DNA of 64,000 nucleotides from Bacteroidales bacterium. Its GTDB lineage: Bacteria; Bacteroidota; Bacteroidia; Bacteroidales; P3. The notes beneath the pieces are model-generated. The model was not told the DNA's origin and did no database searches. It saw only the letters and a list, made by a program, of their open reading frames with translations. Below are positions 8,381 through 15,841 of the stretch, in pieces. Within the stretch, counting starts at the first letter, position 1. The number at the start of each line of letters is the position of its first letter. The translations under genes and the position numbers were made by a program. The stretch spans positions 53,391 to 117,390 of the forward strand of contig JAQVXZ010000004.1 of NCBI GenBank assembly GCA_028708845.1, written 5' to 3'.

Positions 8381-9370
8381 ATGACCAATTCAACAAGACT
8401 GTATTTAACACTTACCTTATTCCTTCTATTACCATTATTCTCAATGGCTCAGCTACCTAAAGAGGATGGAATACACGAACGAGGGATGATGAAGAACAGA
8501 ACAAATGTTGAGAAAGAAAGTTCTGAATACCAGATAGGCATAATAAAAGATACTGTACGCTTTCGTAAATCACTTATGAAGTTTGTAGGAACAAGCCTTG
8601 TTTATGAAGATGATGCAGCAGAGAACGAGGAAGATATCCTAAAAGAAACTACACCTCAATCCACCTCAATCCACAGAAAGAAAACAGATTTCTCAAACCT
8701 AACAGAAGCAATCTCCATACCTCTAGTAGATAATAAGAACAAAAAATACTACTCATTCCCTTCCGATGGAGTAAGAGTAACTTCACGATTTGGTCCAAGA
8801 AGAAGACGTTACCACTACGGAATAGACTTAGGACTAAGAGTTGGAGAGCCAATCCGTTCAATGTTCGATGGCACAGTAAGAGTAGCAAAGAGAGCAGGAG
8901 CTTATGGCAACTTAGTAGTAATCGATCACGATAACAAACTAGAAACCTATTACGCTCACCTTTCACAAATCAATGTAGCACCAGGAGACGAGATAAAAGC
9001 AGGCGAAGTTCTAGGACTAGGAGGAAGTACAGGACGCTCCACAGGCCCACATCTTCACCTTGAAATCCGTTACGAAGGAGCAGCAATAAACCCAGAAGAC
9101 GTAATCGACTTTGCAACCTATACCCTAAAAGATAATACCCTACAACTAACCAAAGATAATTTCCGTCACCATTCAAGCAGAAACACCAATGTTAAGTTAG
9201 CTAATAACAAAACAAAGGCAACCAAAGGCGGACAATACACAAACGTTAGAAAAGGTGAAACACTTAGTGCAATTGCAAAGAGACATGGAACAACAGTAAG
9301 TAAGTTAGCAAAGCTAAACAATATCAAAGGTTCCAAGATCAAAGCAGGTCAAAAGCTAAGAGTTAGATAA
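8381..9370 (+). CDS. M23 family metallopeptidase with C-terminal LysM domain
   Basis: Likely a secreted peptidoglycan hydrolase or hydrolase activator. The frame is open from 8342, but the ATG at 8381 gives a proper signal peptide (hydrophobic LYLTLTLFLLLPLFSMA, cleavage before Q) at the right distance from a -7 element. The M23 domain occupies about residues 120-240, with the zinc ligands in HYGIDLG and GPHLHLEI and the surrounding SRFGPRRRRYHYG and YAHLSQI segments. A LysM cell-wall-binding domain (VRKGETLSAIAKRHG) closes the 329-residue protein. The HxxxD and HLH ligands are intact, so it should be catalytic. It is followed by array B with no obvious terminator. Confidence 0.9.
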   Translation: MTNSTRLYLTLTLFLLLPLFSMAQLPKEDGIHERGMMKNRTNVEKESSEYQIGIIKDTVRFRKSLMKFVGTSLVYEDDAAENEEDILKETTPQSTSIHRKKTDFSNLTEAISIPLVDNKNKKYYSFPSDGVRVTSRFGPRRRRYHYGIDLGLRVGEPIRSMFDGTVRVAKRAGAYGNLVVIDHDNKLETYYAHLSQINVAPGDEIKAGEVLGLGGSTGRSTGPHLHLEIRYEGAAINPEDVIDFATYTLKDNTLQLTKDNFRHHSSRNTNVKLANNKTKATKGGQYTNVRKGETLSAIAKRHGTTVSKLAKLNNIKGSKIKAGQKLRVR

Positions 9371-9504
9371 CAAAACTTCATTATTTCATTCCCAAACCAT
9401 CTTAATCCTATTTCCAAACATAGGTTAGCGATTAAATAATATCCCATAATCATTCAGCAAATTAAAACTCTGAAAGGATTGTCTGAATCAAAGAAAGAGA
9501 AAAA

Positions 9505-9660
9505 TAAAACGCCATAATAATTTTCTAGAACAAAGAAAGGATTTCCTAAAATAGCGTTTCATTTCACTAAGGTGCCACCTTACACATAGTAACCTGCCAC
9601 CTTACTCGAGTAACCTGCCACCTTACTATAAGTAACCTGCCACCTTACTCAAATAAGTCT
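9505..9660 (+). repeat. Intergenic array B: composite array of seven 21-22 bp units
   Basis: Three heterogeneous 22-bp units start at 9505, 9527 and 9549, then after 3 nt come four units with the shared core GCCACCTTAC at 9574, 9596, 9617 and 9639 (22, 21, 22, 22 bp). The middle of the early part (ACAAAGAAAGGATTT) is the same as the unit of array D near 44.9 kb, and GCGTTTCATT recurs in array A. AAGGTG-C-CACCTT at the junction is a dyad. The rest of the gap 9371-9906 is AT-rich with no gene apart from a promoter-like site at 9829. Confidence 0.85.
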
Positions 9661-9828
9661 TTGTTTCATTAAACTAAATCTTTGATTTACAAGATTATTC
9701 CTAAGTCTTGCAATTCCCTTGCCTCATCTCCATCAATTTCTATCCCCCCCAAGCCCAAAACAAGTAAGTAATATTATTTATTTTACACTTTTCCCATAAT
9801 TATTGCAATCTATTCCAAAACATTTTCC

Positions 9829-9836
9829 TATCTTTG
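9829..9836 (+). promoter_or_regulatory. Promoter-like -7 element in front of the truncated RHS gene
   Basis: TATCTTTG lies immediately before the point where RHS-like coding sequence begins (about 9841). A TTG at 9803-9805 is 23 nt upstream, slightly far for a -33 box. If active it would express the orphan RHS tip. Confidence 0.45.
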
Positions 9837-9906
9837 ACGTCTGAAAGAGAAATACAATACATATTATAATCCTTTCTGTTGGACAGAAGACAACCGTTTA
9901 CAAGCC

Positions 9907-11370
9907 GTGAAGGACGATAAGATGGGCGCATTTTATAACTATGATGCATCAGGGGAAAGGAATTTGAAGCTTACAGGTGGAACTGTGGATGTAACTCAAA
10001 ATGGAACATCAGTAAACACACCAGTCTTAGATCAACAAACCTTGTATGCAAGTGCTTTGGTAACCATTAATGATAAAGGATATACAAAGCATTACTTTGA
10101 GGAAGGGAAGAGGATATGTAGTAAGATAGGAAGTGGAGAACTACAAGGAATACATATACTAGTAGACCCATTATCAGGAGATATCCCACGTCTTTTAGCA
10201 GAATCAGACAATTTAATAATTAAGTCCTTTGATGAATGCTTGGGTATAACCCCAATGATAAAAACCGAAAGTATCTATGACAATACAATCAAACGATACG
10301 AAGGACTTGAAAACCCAGACGAACCAGTCTTCTACTACCATAGCGACCACTTAGGCAGTGCATCCTATATCACAGATGACCATGGACACGAAACCCAACA
10401 CTTAGTTTACTTACCATTTGGTGAATTGCGAAGCAATCGTGAGTACCATAATACTAATAATAAATGCGACGAACAGCATTGGGTAGATATGAAATACAAT
10501 ACTTCTCAATTCGACACCCCATATAAATTCAATGGCAAAGAAAAGGATGATGAATTGCGAAGCAATCGTGAATACCAAAATAATAATAAATTACATGAAC
10601 AAACCGGTTTACACTACTACGGAGCAAGATATCTAAACACCGACTTAAGCATATGGCTATCGGTTGACCCAATGAGTGACAAATACCCACATCTAACATC
10701 ATATAACTATTGTGTAAATAATCCTGTGATGCTTGTGGATCCGGATGGAAGGGAGATGGATGAGTATGGATTGGATGTGAAAACAGGAAGATTATCTTTT
10801 ATAAAGAATAAAGAAGGAAAAGATGTAATATTGCAAGGAACGTTTGAAAAAGATGGAACTTTCAAAAATAATGGAGGGCAACCTTTAAGTGATATTTCAA
10901 ATGATATTTTAACTTCAACTGATAAAAATGAAGATCTATCTAAAACTGGAATTATTGCTGGTGGAGGAAGACAAGGTGAAGGTCTTGATATTATGAAATT
11001 TATCTCATTCAACTCTAATAAAGAATTAAGTGCTTGGGGATTTAATGACAATAAAGGACAAGACGGTTTAGCAATAGGGAGTTGGGATAAAAACAAATTT
11101 AACAGTGGAGGTAGGACTATGTATGATGAATCAAACGCATTCAAGAAAATAGGGACGAGAACATTTCATATACATACACATCCAGGATCCAAAGATGGAA
11201 TAGGAGGAGGATGGAAAGCTTCAATCACCGATCATAATAGAAATTTTTATGGAGTTAGATCATTTATTCTTTCCAAAACAGGTTTGACTGAATATGGGCA
11301 AAGACAAGGTGTTAAAAAAACATGGACCCCGAATAAAAATAGCTTACCAGTAAATTTAAGAAGATTTTAA
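9907..11370 (+). CDS. RHS-repeat core protein, 5'-truncated, with C-terminal JAB/JAMM-type toxin tip
   Basis: RHS proteins form a shell around a variable C-terminal toxin. Here only the last part of the shell remains: HSDHLGSASYITDD, LPFGE, FNGKE, TGLHYYGARYLN and DPDGRE. GTG at 9907 is a possible start, but RHS-like sequence (YNPFCWTEDNRLQAV) continues in frame upstream to about 9841, just after a stop at 9835, so the N-terminal portion is missing. The unique tip (about residues 284-487) contains HIHTHPGS with H423, H425 and P426, then S439-x-x-D442, a JAMM-type metal-binding pattern as in predicted JAB-like polymorphic toxins. A duplicated insert carrying ELRSNREY interrupts the core twice. 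The lipoprotein 1 nt downstream is the likely immunity protein. Confidence 0.8.
   Translation: MKDDKMGAFYNYDASGERNLKLTGGTVDVTQNGTSVNTPVLDQQTLYASALVTINDKGYTKHYFEEGKRICSKIGSGELQGIHILVDPLSGDIPRLLAESDNLIIKSFDECLGITPMIKTESIYDNTIKRYEGLENPDEPVFYYHSDHLGSASYITDDHGHETQHLVYLPFGELRSNREYHNTNNKCDEQHWVDMKYNTSQFDTPYKFNGKEKDDELRSNREYQNNNKLHEQTGLHYYGARYLNTDLSIWLSVDPMSDKYPHLTSYNYCVNNPVMLVDPDGREMDEYGLDVKTGRLSFIKNKEGKDVILQGTFEKDGTFKNNGGQPLSDISNDILTSTDKNEDLSKTGIIAGGGRQGEGLDIMKFISFNSNKELSAWGFNDNKGQDGLAIGSWDKNKFNSGGRTMYDESNAFKKIGTRTFHIHTHPGSKDGIGGGWKASITDHNRNFYGVRSFILSKTGLTEYGQRQGVKKTWTPNKNSLPVNLRRF
10423..10476 (+). repeat. In-frame hairpin-bearing insert in the RHS gene, copy 1
   Basis: About 54 bp, encoding ELRSNREYHNTNNK plus a few residues. 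It contains a small hairpin ATTGC-GAA-GCAAT (10425-10437). The first 20 bp are identical to copy 2 at 10552. It follows LPFGE, where RHS cores normally continue without this segment. Confidence 0.7.
10552..10602 (+). repeat. In-frame hairpin-bearing insert in the RHS gene, copy 2
   Basis: About 51 bp, encoding ELRSNREYQNNNKLHEQ, with the same ATTGC-GAA-GCAAT hairpin. It splits the usual FNGKExDxETGLxYYGARY core between KDDE and TGL. It differs from copy 1 by substitutions and a 3-nt gap that preserves the frame. Confidence 0.7.
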
Positions 11371-11371
11371 T

Positions 11372-11866
11372 ATGAAAAGGTATGTATTAATATCAATTTT
11401 AGTTTTCATTTTCTCGGGCTGTTCTAAGAATAATGAATATGTTGAAATATTAGAAAAGGTTTCTAAGTCATACTTAGATAAACATATTTATGAAATAAAC
11501 AATATTGAATCAGAAGCTAAAAGAAAAGGTTATGCTACATTTATTTTTATTCATTTAGAACAAGAAGAAGATTATAGAGGTAATCGTTTGTATACAATCT
11601 GTCTAAACGAAAAGCTTGACAAAAGGAAAACGCCATCGAAAATTATTAAATATAAAGACAGGTATATTGTACTCTATCTTAATGACAAAGATATGATTGA
11701 GAAGAATATTCCTAAAGAATTACAAAACGATTATTTTACTTTTTGGACAGAGGGATATTGGGCAATATTAATGTGTAAAGATAGTAATAAATATATTGTT
11801 GTAGATAATGACCAAGGGGATAATCTTGAAGATATTGATGAGCTAAATAGATTTAAATGCAGATAG
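11372..11866 (+). CDS. Lipoprotein, probable immunity protein for the RHS toxin tip
   Basis: No family recognised. The 164-residue product has a lipoprotein signal, MKRYVLISILVFIFSGCSKN, Cys at residue 17. The rest is rich in Lys, Asp, Glu, Ile and Tyr (IIKYKDRYIVLYLND, NKYIVVDNDQGDNLEDID). The ATG is 1 nt after the RHS stop, so the two are translationally linked, the standard position for a polymorphic-toxin immunity gene. An outer-membrane or periplasmic anchor would fit protection from an incoming toxin. The gene is more AT-rich than the neighbouring housekeeping genes. The immunity role is inference from position only. Confidence 0.6.
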   Translation: MKRYVLISILVFIFSGCSKNNEYVEILEKVSKSYLDKHIYEINNIESEAKRKGYATFIFIHLEQEEDYRGNRLYTICLNEKLDKRKTPSKIIKYKDRYIVLYLNDKDMIEKNIPKELQNDYFTFWTEGYWAILMCKDSNKYIVVDNDQGDNLEDIDELNRFKCR

Positions 11867-12037
11867 AGTACCTATGTCGAGAGAAGTATGAATAAATATC
11901 CTCATTACTATAAGGATTCTTGCTCTACAAGCGGTAATCCGATGATATAATCCGTAATAAATAAGGAAAGAGAATAAGATAATATGAGTAATAAGCTTGG
12001 TATCTGACACTAATAACTAAGAAATATTAAAATATAC

Positions 12038-12068
12038 TTGTTTTTATGTTTTATTATTTATAAGTTTG
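12038..12068 (+). promoter_or_regulatory. Promoter-like pair ahead of array E
   Basis: TTG (12038-12040), a 20-nt spacer and TAAGTTTG (12061-12068) followed by C resemble a Bacteroidota promoter. No protein-coding gene follows on this strand before the terminator at 12203, so it may drive a short RNA or be fortuitous. Confidence 0.4.
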
Positions 12069-12080
12069 CAGGGTGATTTT

Positions 12081-12190
12081 GAGAAGGGCTTTATGGGGTT
12101 ATGAAAAGGGCTTAGGTTGGAGAGGATATTTTGAATTAAAAGACACGAAAACGGCATTTTTATAGTTCTAAAAAGGCTCTTTGAGAGGGA
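12081..12190 (+). repeat. Intergenic array E: five degenerate 22-bp units
   Basis: Starts at 12081, 12103, 12125, 12147 and 12169, all 22 bp apart. Units 1, 2, 4 and 5 share GAAAAGGGCTT-like openings (GAGAAGGGCTTT, GAAAAGGGCTTA, GAAAACGGCATT, TAAAAAGGCTCT); unit 3 has diverged. It lies between the immunity gene and the convergent mtgA. The rest of the gap from 11867 shows no gene. Confidence 0.65.
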
Positions 12191-12202
12191 GAGAAAGAAA
12201 AA

Positions 12203-12238
12203 AAGAGTGCCTTTGTTTTCATTGGCACTCTTATTTTT
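12203..12238. terminator. Bidirectional intrinsic terminator after mtgA
   Basis: A 9-bp stem, AAGAGTGCC with GGCACTCTT, flanked by an A-run on the left and a T-run on the right, so it can act on both strands. It directly abuts the mtgA stop and closes the seven-gene minus-strand operon, as well as any rightward transcript through array E. Confidence 0.75.
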
Positions 12239-12985
12239 TTAGTCCTTTAGTCTTATTCTTCCGTGCCTATCCATAAGATACATTACTCTGTTTGCTCTTT
12301 GGTTTAACCATGGGGTTGGCTTTCCAGCATTGCGTTTGAGAGGGGAGGGAAGGACAGATGCTAGTAGGGCGGCTTCTCTTTTTGTTAGGTTCTTGGCGCT
12401 TTTATTGAAGAAGGTTTGAGAGGCTGCTTCAACTCCGTAGATGCCGTCGCCAAATTCTATGACGTTGAGGTAAACTTCCATTATTCTTTCTTTGCTCCAA
12501 AAGGCTTCTATTATTAGCGTATAATAGGTTTCAAGTCCTTTTCTTACCCAATTTCTGCCGTTCCAAAGGAATACGTTCTTAGCTGTTTGTTGAGTGATGG
12601 TGCTTGCTCCTCTTACTTTCTTGCCTTTTTTATTGTGTTCTATGGCTCTTTCTATGGCTTTTTTGTCAAAACCATTATGTTTTGTGAAAAGATTGTCTTC
12701 AGAGGCGATTACAGCCTTAATCATATTAGGGGATACTTCATCAATACTTACCCAGTCTTTCTTTAATCTAACATCTCTTTCGGAGGATAGGGATTGTTCA
12801 ACTGTTCTTTGAAGCATCAAGATTGTGAAGGGTGGGTTGATGAATTTATAGGCAAAGCTTAGAATGATTGAGAAGGCGAAACAGCTTAGTCCTGTTACCC
12901 ATATTATCTTCCATAGCTTTCTTCCAAAACTTCTTTTCTTAGACTTTTTCTTCTTTGGCTTTGCTGCCTTATTGCTTGTTACCAT
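12239..12985 (-). CDS. mtgA: Monofunctional biosynthetic peptidoglycan transglycosylase
   Basis: MtgA polymerises lipid II into glycan strands at the membrane. The 248-residue protein has a very basic cytoplasmic N terminus (PKKKKSKKRSFGRK), one transmembrane segment (about residues 26-48) and a GT51 domain. The catalytic Glu96 lies in IASEDNLFTKHNGFD. RGASTITQQTAKNVFLW, KERIMEVYLNVIEFGDGIYG and TKREAALLASVLPSP complete the family motifs. No transpeptidase domain is present, which separates it from class A PBPs. It is the last gene of the rsfS-mtgA run, 17 nt after rluA, ending at a terminator. Confidence 0.95.
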   Translation of the reverse strand: MVTSNKAAKPKKKKSKKRSFGRKLWKIIWVTGLSCFAFSIILSFAYKFINPPFTILMLQRTVEQSLSSERDVRLKKDWVSIDEVSPNMIKAVIASEDNLFTKHNGFDKKAIERAIEHNKKGKKVRGASTITQQTAKNVFLWNGRNWVRKGLETYYTLIIEAFWSKERIMEVYLNVIEFGDGIYGVEAASQTFFNKSAKNLTKREAALLASVLPSPLKRNAGKPTPWLNQRANRVMYLMDRHGRIRLKD

Positions 12986-13002
12986 ATAATATATGTATAA
13001 TC

Positions 13003-13692
13003 TTATTTTGCATTTTCTTCAAACCATTTCCAGAAATCATTTTGTGGAACGGGTGCTACGAATCTCATCTTTTCTTTTAGGGTAGGATGCTCTATTGTTA
13101 TTTCTCTTGCGTGAAGGGATATGGATTTGGTCTTGCTGGTTGCCTTATATCCATATTTCAAGTCGCCTTTTATTGTGCAACCTATATTTGATAACTGAAC
13201 TCTTATCTGATGGTGCCTTCCTGTTATTAGTTCAACTTCCAATAGGCTATAAGTCTCGTTTTTTGCAAGTAATCTGTATTTTAGCTCTGCTTTTGAACCT
13301 TTTATGGTATCTTTTGTTACGAAAGACTTGTTTTGTTTCTCGTCTTTTATTAAATAATCAACTAAGTAATCTTCTTCTTTGGGTGGTGTTCCTTTAACAA
13401 TTGCCCAATACTTCTTTGTAACAAGTTTGTCGTGGATTTGTTTATTAAGTCTTATGAGTGCTTTTTCTGTTTTGGTGAATACAATAACTCCACTTACAGG
13501 GCGGTCTAACCTATGAGCAACGCCGCAGTATATCTCTCCTGGTTTATTGTATTTAACTCTAAGATAGTTCTTAATGAAGTCAACTAAGCTTTCGTCTCCT
13601 GTTATGTCGCCATGAACAATTTGGGAATTCCTCTTATTGATTACCAATAAGTGATTGTCTTCGAATATGATTTGCTTGCTAAAATTGTCCAT
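13003..13692 (-). CDS. RluA-family pseudouridine synthase
   Basis: Converts uridines to pseudouridine in rRNA or tRNA. The 229-residue protein carries the RluA catalytic motif HRLDRPVSG with the nucleophilic Asp63, plus IIFEDNHLLVINK near the N terminus and LLEVELITGRHHQIRVQL later. It has no S4 domain, so it resembles the short RluA/RluC-like forms; which RNA site it modifies cannot be told. It abuts psd (its start codon directly follows the psd stop) and mtgA is 17 nt downstream. Confidence 0.93.
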   Translation of the reverse strand: MDNFSKQIIFEDNHLLVINKRNSQIVHGDITGDESLVDFIKNYLRVKYNKPGEIYCGVAHRLDRPVSGVIVFTKTEKALIRLNKQIHDKLVTKKYWAIVKGTPPKEEDYLVDYLIKDEKQNKSFVTKDTIKGSKAELKYRLLAKNETYSLLEVELITGRHHQIRVQLSNIGCTIKGDLKYGYKATSKTKSISLHAREITIEHPTLKEKMRFVAPVPQNDFWKWFEENAK

Positions 13693-14349
13693 CTATAGTG
13701 TTGCTAAAACCGACAATCCTCCTTTAACTTTGTCTTCAATCTCAACGTGAACATTTGCATCAAGAGGGATAAAGACATCTACTCTTGAACCAAATTTAAT
13801 AAATCCAAGCTCATCGCCTTGACGAACCTCTTGTCCTTCTTTTGCATAACAAACTATTCTTCTTGCTAAGGCTCCTGCTATTTGGCGAACAATAATCCTA
13901 GTACCTTTGTCTGTTTCTATGCAAATGGTTGTTCTTTCGTTAAGTGTTGATGACTTTGGATGCTTAGCAATTAGATATTTGCCATTATGGTAGTTTGTGT
14001 ATATTACCTTTCCTGAAATAGGGTAGCGGTTAACATGCACATTGTTTGGTGACATAAAGGTTGAGATTTGAATACACTCTGTCTTAAGGAATTCTGGTTC
14101 AATTATTCTTTCAACAACCACAATTGTACCATCTGCCGAACTAATTATTTGATTAGGATTATGAACTAATTCACGAGCGGGTATCCTGAAAAACCTAATA
14201 ATGATTAGTGCAAGAATAATAATGCCTGCTGATAGGAAATACCAATACCAGTTCCAACTATCAATGAAACGATGCATTAGACTTATAAGAACAATAACTA
14301 TAGCAATTGTTGCTGCAATGATTCTGTAACCTTCTTTATGTATATACAT
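13693..14349 (-). CDS. psd: Phosphatidylserine decarboxylase (short, archaeal-type proenzyme)
   Basis: Makes phosphatidylethanolamine from phosphatidylserine in the inner membrane. The 218-residue protein has two N-terminal hydrophobic segments (about residues 8-25 and 34-51), then the Psd core: ADGTIVVVE, STFMSPNNVHVNRYP with the conserved His, and GFIKFGSRVDVFIP. The GS in the last motif (Gly187-Ser188) is the predicted self-cleavage site that yields the pyruvoyl cofactor, replacing the LGST of the long form. It starts 7 nt after cdsA, consistent with a phospholipid pathway unit. No pssA is in the window. Confidence 0.93.
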   Translation of the reverse strand: MYIHKEGYRIIAATIAIVIVLISLMHRFIDSWNWYWYFLSAGIIILALIIIRFFRIPARELVHNPNQIISSADGTIVVVERIIEPEFLKTECIQISTFMSPNNVHVNRYPISGKVIYTNYHNGKYLIAKHPKSSTLNERTTICIETDKGTRIIVRQIAGALARRIVCYAKEGQEVRQGDELGFIKFGSRVDVFIPLDANVHVEIEDKVKGGLSVLATL

Positions 14350-14356
14350 TTCTATA

Positions 14357-15187
14357 TTAATTTAATCGTAAAAATAAGTAAGTGAAAATAAAAGGGATTA
14401 TAAAGAATATAATATCAAATCTATCTAAAAACCCTCCGTGTCCTGGCAATATGTTTCCGCTATCCTTAACTCCCATTTGTCTCTTAAACATTGACTCAAC
14501 TAAGTCTCCATAGGTGCCGATAATTGAAACTATGGCTCCCATTATCATAAAGTCAAAGAAGAATAATGGAGTATTAGTGTATTTATAAAGGATAATGGAT
14601 GCTATTTGAACAAAAACAAAGCCGCCAAAGAACCCTTCCCAGCTTTTTTTAGGAGATATTCTTTCAAATAATCTATTCTTTCCAAACTTAACTCCAACCA
14701 AGTATGCAAAAGTATCATTACACCAAGCAAGGATAAAGACAGAAAGTAAGAGGATTGGGATAAATGTATTTGTTGTAAGACTTGGGTTTACAATGAAATT
14801 AGTTAGCCCCATTGGAATAACAATATATACTATGCCTAAGATAGTGTATGCAATATTGGTAAAAGGATTGCCTTTCTTATTATATAGTTCAATAATAAAG
14901 ATAAGGAAGACTAATAATAGGGATAAGGCTATTGCATATTTATTATCAATCTCGAATGCTTTAAGTGAAAAGCTTAGATATGTTGTTATTGCTAATGTAA
15001 AGCCTAAGATGTTTTGTGCAAATATATCTTTTATCTTTGAGTTTTTATAGAATTCGTATAGGGAAACAAGAGCGACCAATCCAAAAAAGACAGATAGGAC
15101 AATAGGATTAAACATAATTGCTGAAACGACAGCAATTACATAAACTCCTCCTGTTATTGTTCTTGTAGTAAAATTGTTCATAGGCAT
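14357..15187 (-). CDS. cdsA: Phosphatidate cytidylyltransferase
   Basis: CdsA makes CDP-diacylglycerol from phosphatidic acid and CTP, the precursor for phosphatidylserine and so the step before Psd. The 276-residue protein is almost entirely transmembrane helices. It ends with the family signature region: SPKKSWEGFFGG, GDLVESMFKRQMGVKDSG, and LPGHGGFLDRFD with the conserved Asp residues that bind metal and CTP. The start may be Met1 or Met3 (MPMNNF). The spacing to its neighbours is 2 nt upstream and 7 nt downstream, indicating tight co-transcription. Confidence 0.95.
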   Translation of the reverse strand: MPMNNFTTRTITGGVYVIAVVSAIMFNPIVLSVFFGLVALVSLYEFYKNSKIKDIFAQNILGFTLAITTYLSFSLKAFEIDNKYAIALSLLLVFLIFIIELYNKKGNPFTNIAYTILGIVYIVIPMGLTNFIVNPSLTTNTFIPILLLSVFILAWCNDTFAYLVGVKFGKNRLFERISPKKSWEGFFGGFVFVQIASIILYKYTNTPLFFFDFMIMGAIVSIIGTYGDLVESMFKRQMGVKDSGNILPGHGGFLDRFDIIFFIIPFIFTYLFLRLN

Positions 15188-15189
15188 TG

Positions 15190-15795
15190 CTAATTAGTTT
15201 GAATTATGTTTTCGACAGTGAAAAGATATAATTCCTTTATTTCTTCTTTTAGTAAATAGTTAGGGTTAAGAGTAGTTATGAATTTAGGCATATCTTCAGA
15301 TAATTGATTAAGACTCGTTCTTAAGTCTGTTACGATTTGAGAAGTAAATATAATAATAATTAGAATATTAGGTAGCTTGCTAAATTCATTATCCACTTGG
15401 TTTGAAGTAACGATAATTAAGCTATTCCTTGCACTAGCGCTATGACAAAGGGTTATTCCAACCTCTGCCTTTTCTTCCTCCATTTGATTGGTGTGAATGC
15501 CATTTGCTTGTAGATAATCTTTTAAGGCATTGCCATAGGAGAGGATTTTATTAGACCAGTTCCTATATTCAATTAAGGAGTTTAGCTTATTAATCATATC
15601 TTTTTCATCCTTGCAATAGACAAACTTTCCTCCATTTCCAACAATTGATTCAGCAAATATCATCACTGGGTCATCAGTTATTGGATCATATATATCGGAG
15701 TCCATATCTATATTGGAATATGGTATATCTGCCTTGTCAAGCAATGAATTACGGACAAGCTTTAAAACCTTTCCTTTTTCTGAATTTCCTTTCAC
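15190..15795 (-). CDS. LUD-domain protein (LutC/YkgG-like)
   Basis: The 201-residue protein looks like a diverged member of the LUD family (LutC/YkgG, formerly DUF162). Supporting features are the N-terminal helix, VMIFAESIVGNGGKFVYC, and VGITLCHSASARNSLIIVTS, where LutC proteins have a Gly/Ser-rich loop. The usual lactate-utilisation partners LutA and LutB are not nearby. It sits between ftsH (46 nt) and cdsA (2 nt), so a role linked to lactate oxidation is not supported by context. No transmembrane segment is evident. The family call is from pattern only. Confidence 0.65.
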   Translation of the reverse strand: MKGNSEKGKVLKLVRNSLLDKADIPYSNIDMDSDIYDPITDDPVMIFAESIVGNGGKFVYCKDEKDMINKLNSLIEYRNWSNKILSYGNALKDYLQANGIHTNQMEEEKAEVGITLCHSASARNSLIIVTSNQVDNEFSKLPNILIIIIFTSQIVTDLRTSLNQLSEDMPKFITTLNPNYLLKEEIKELYLFTVENIIQTN

Positions 15796-15841
15796 AAGTT
15801 TTTATTCACTAATTGTTTAAGACCCTTCTTGTCTTCTTCGA

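Noticed and set aside
10707..11144. 145-codon ORF antisense to the RHS tip
   Set aside because: Ser/Pro/Leu-rich antisense frame without motifs; the sense strand has clear RHS/JAB features.
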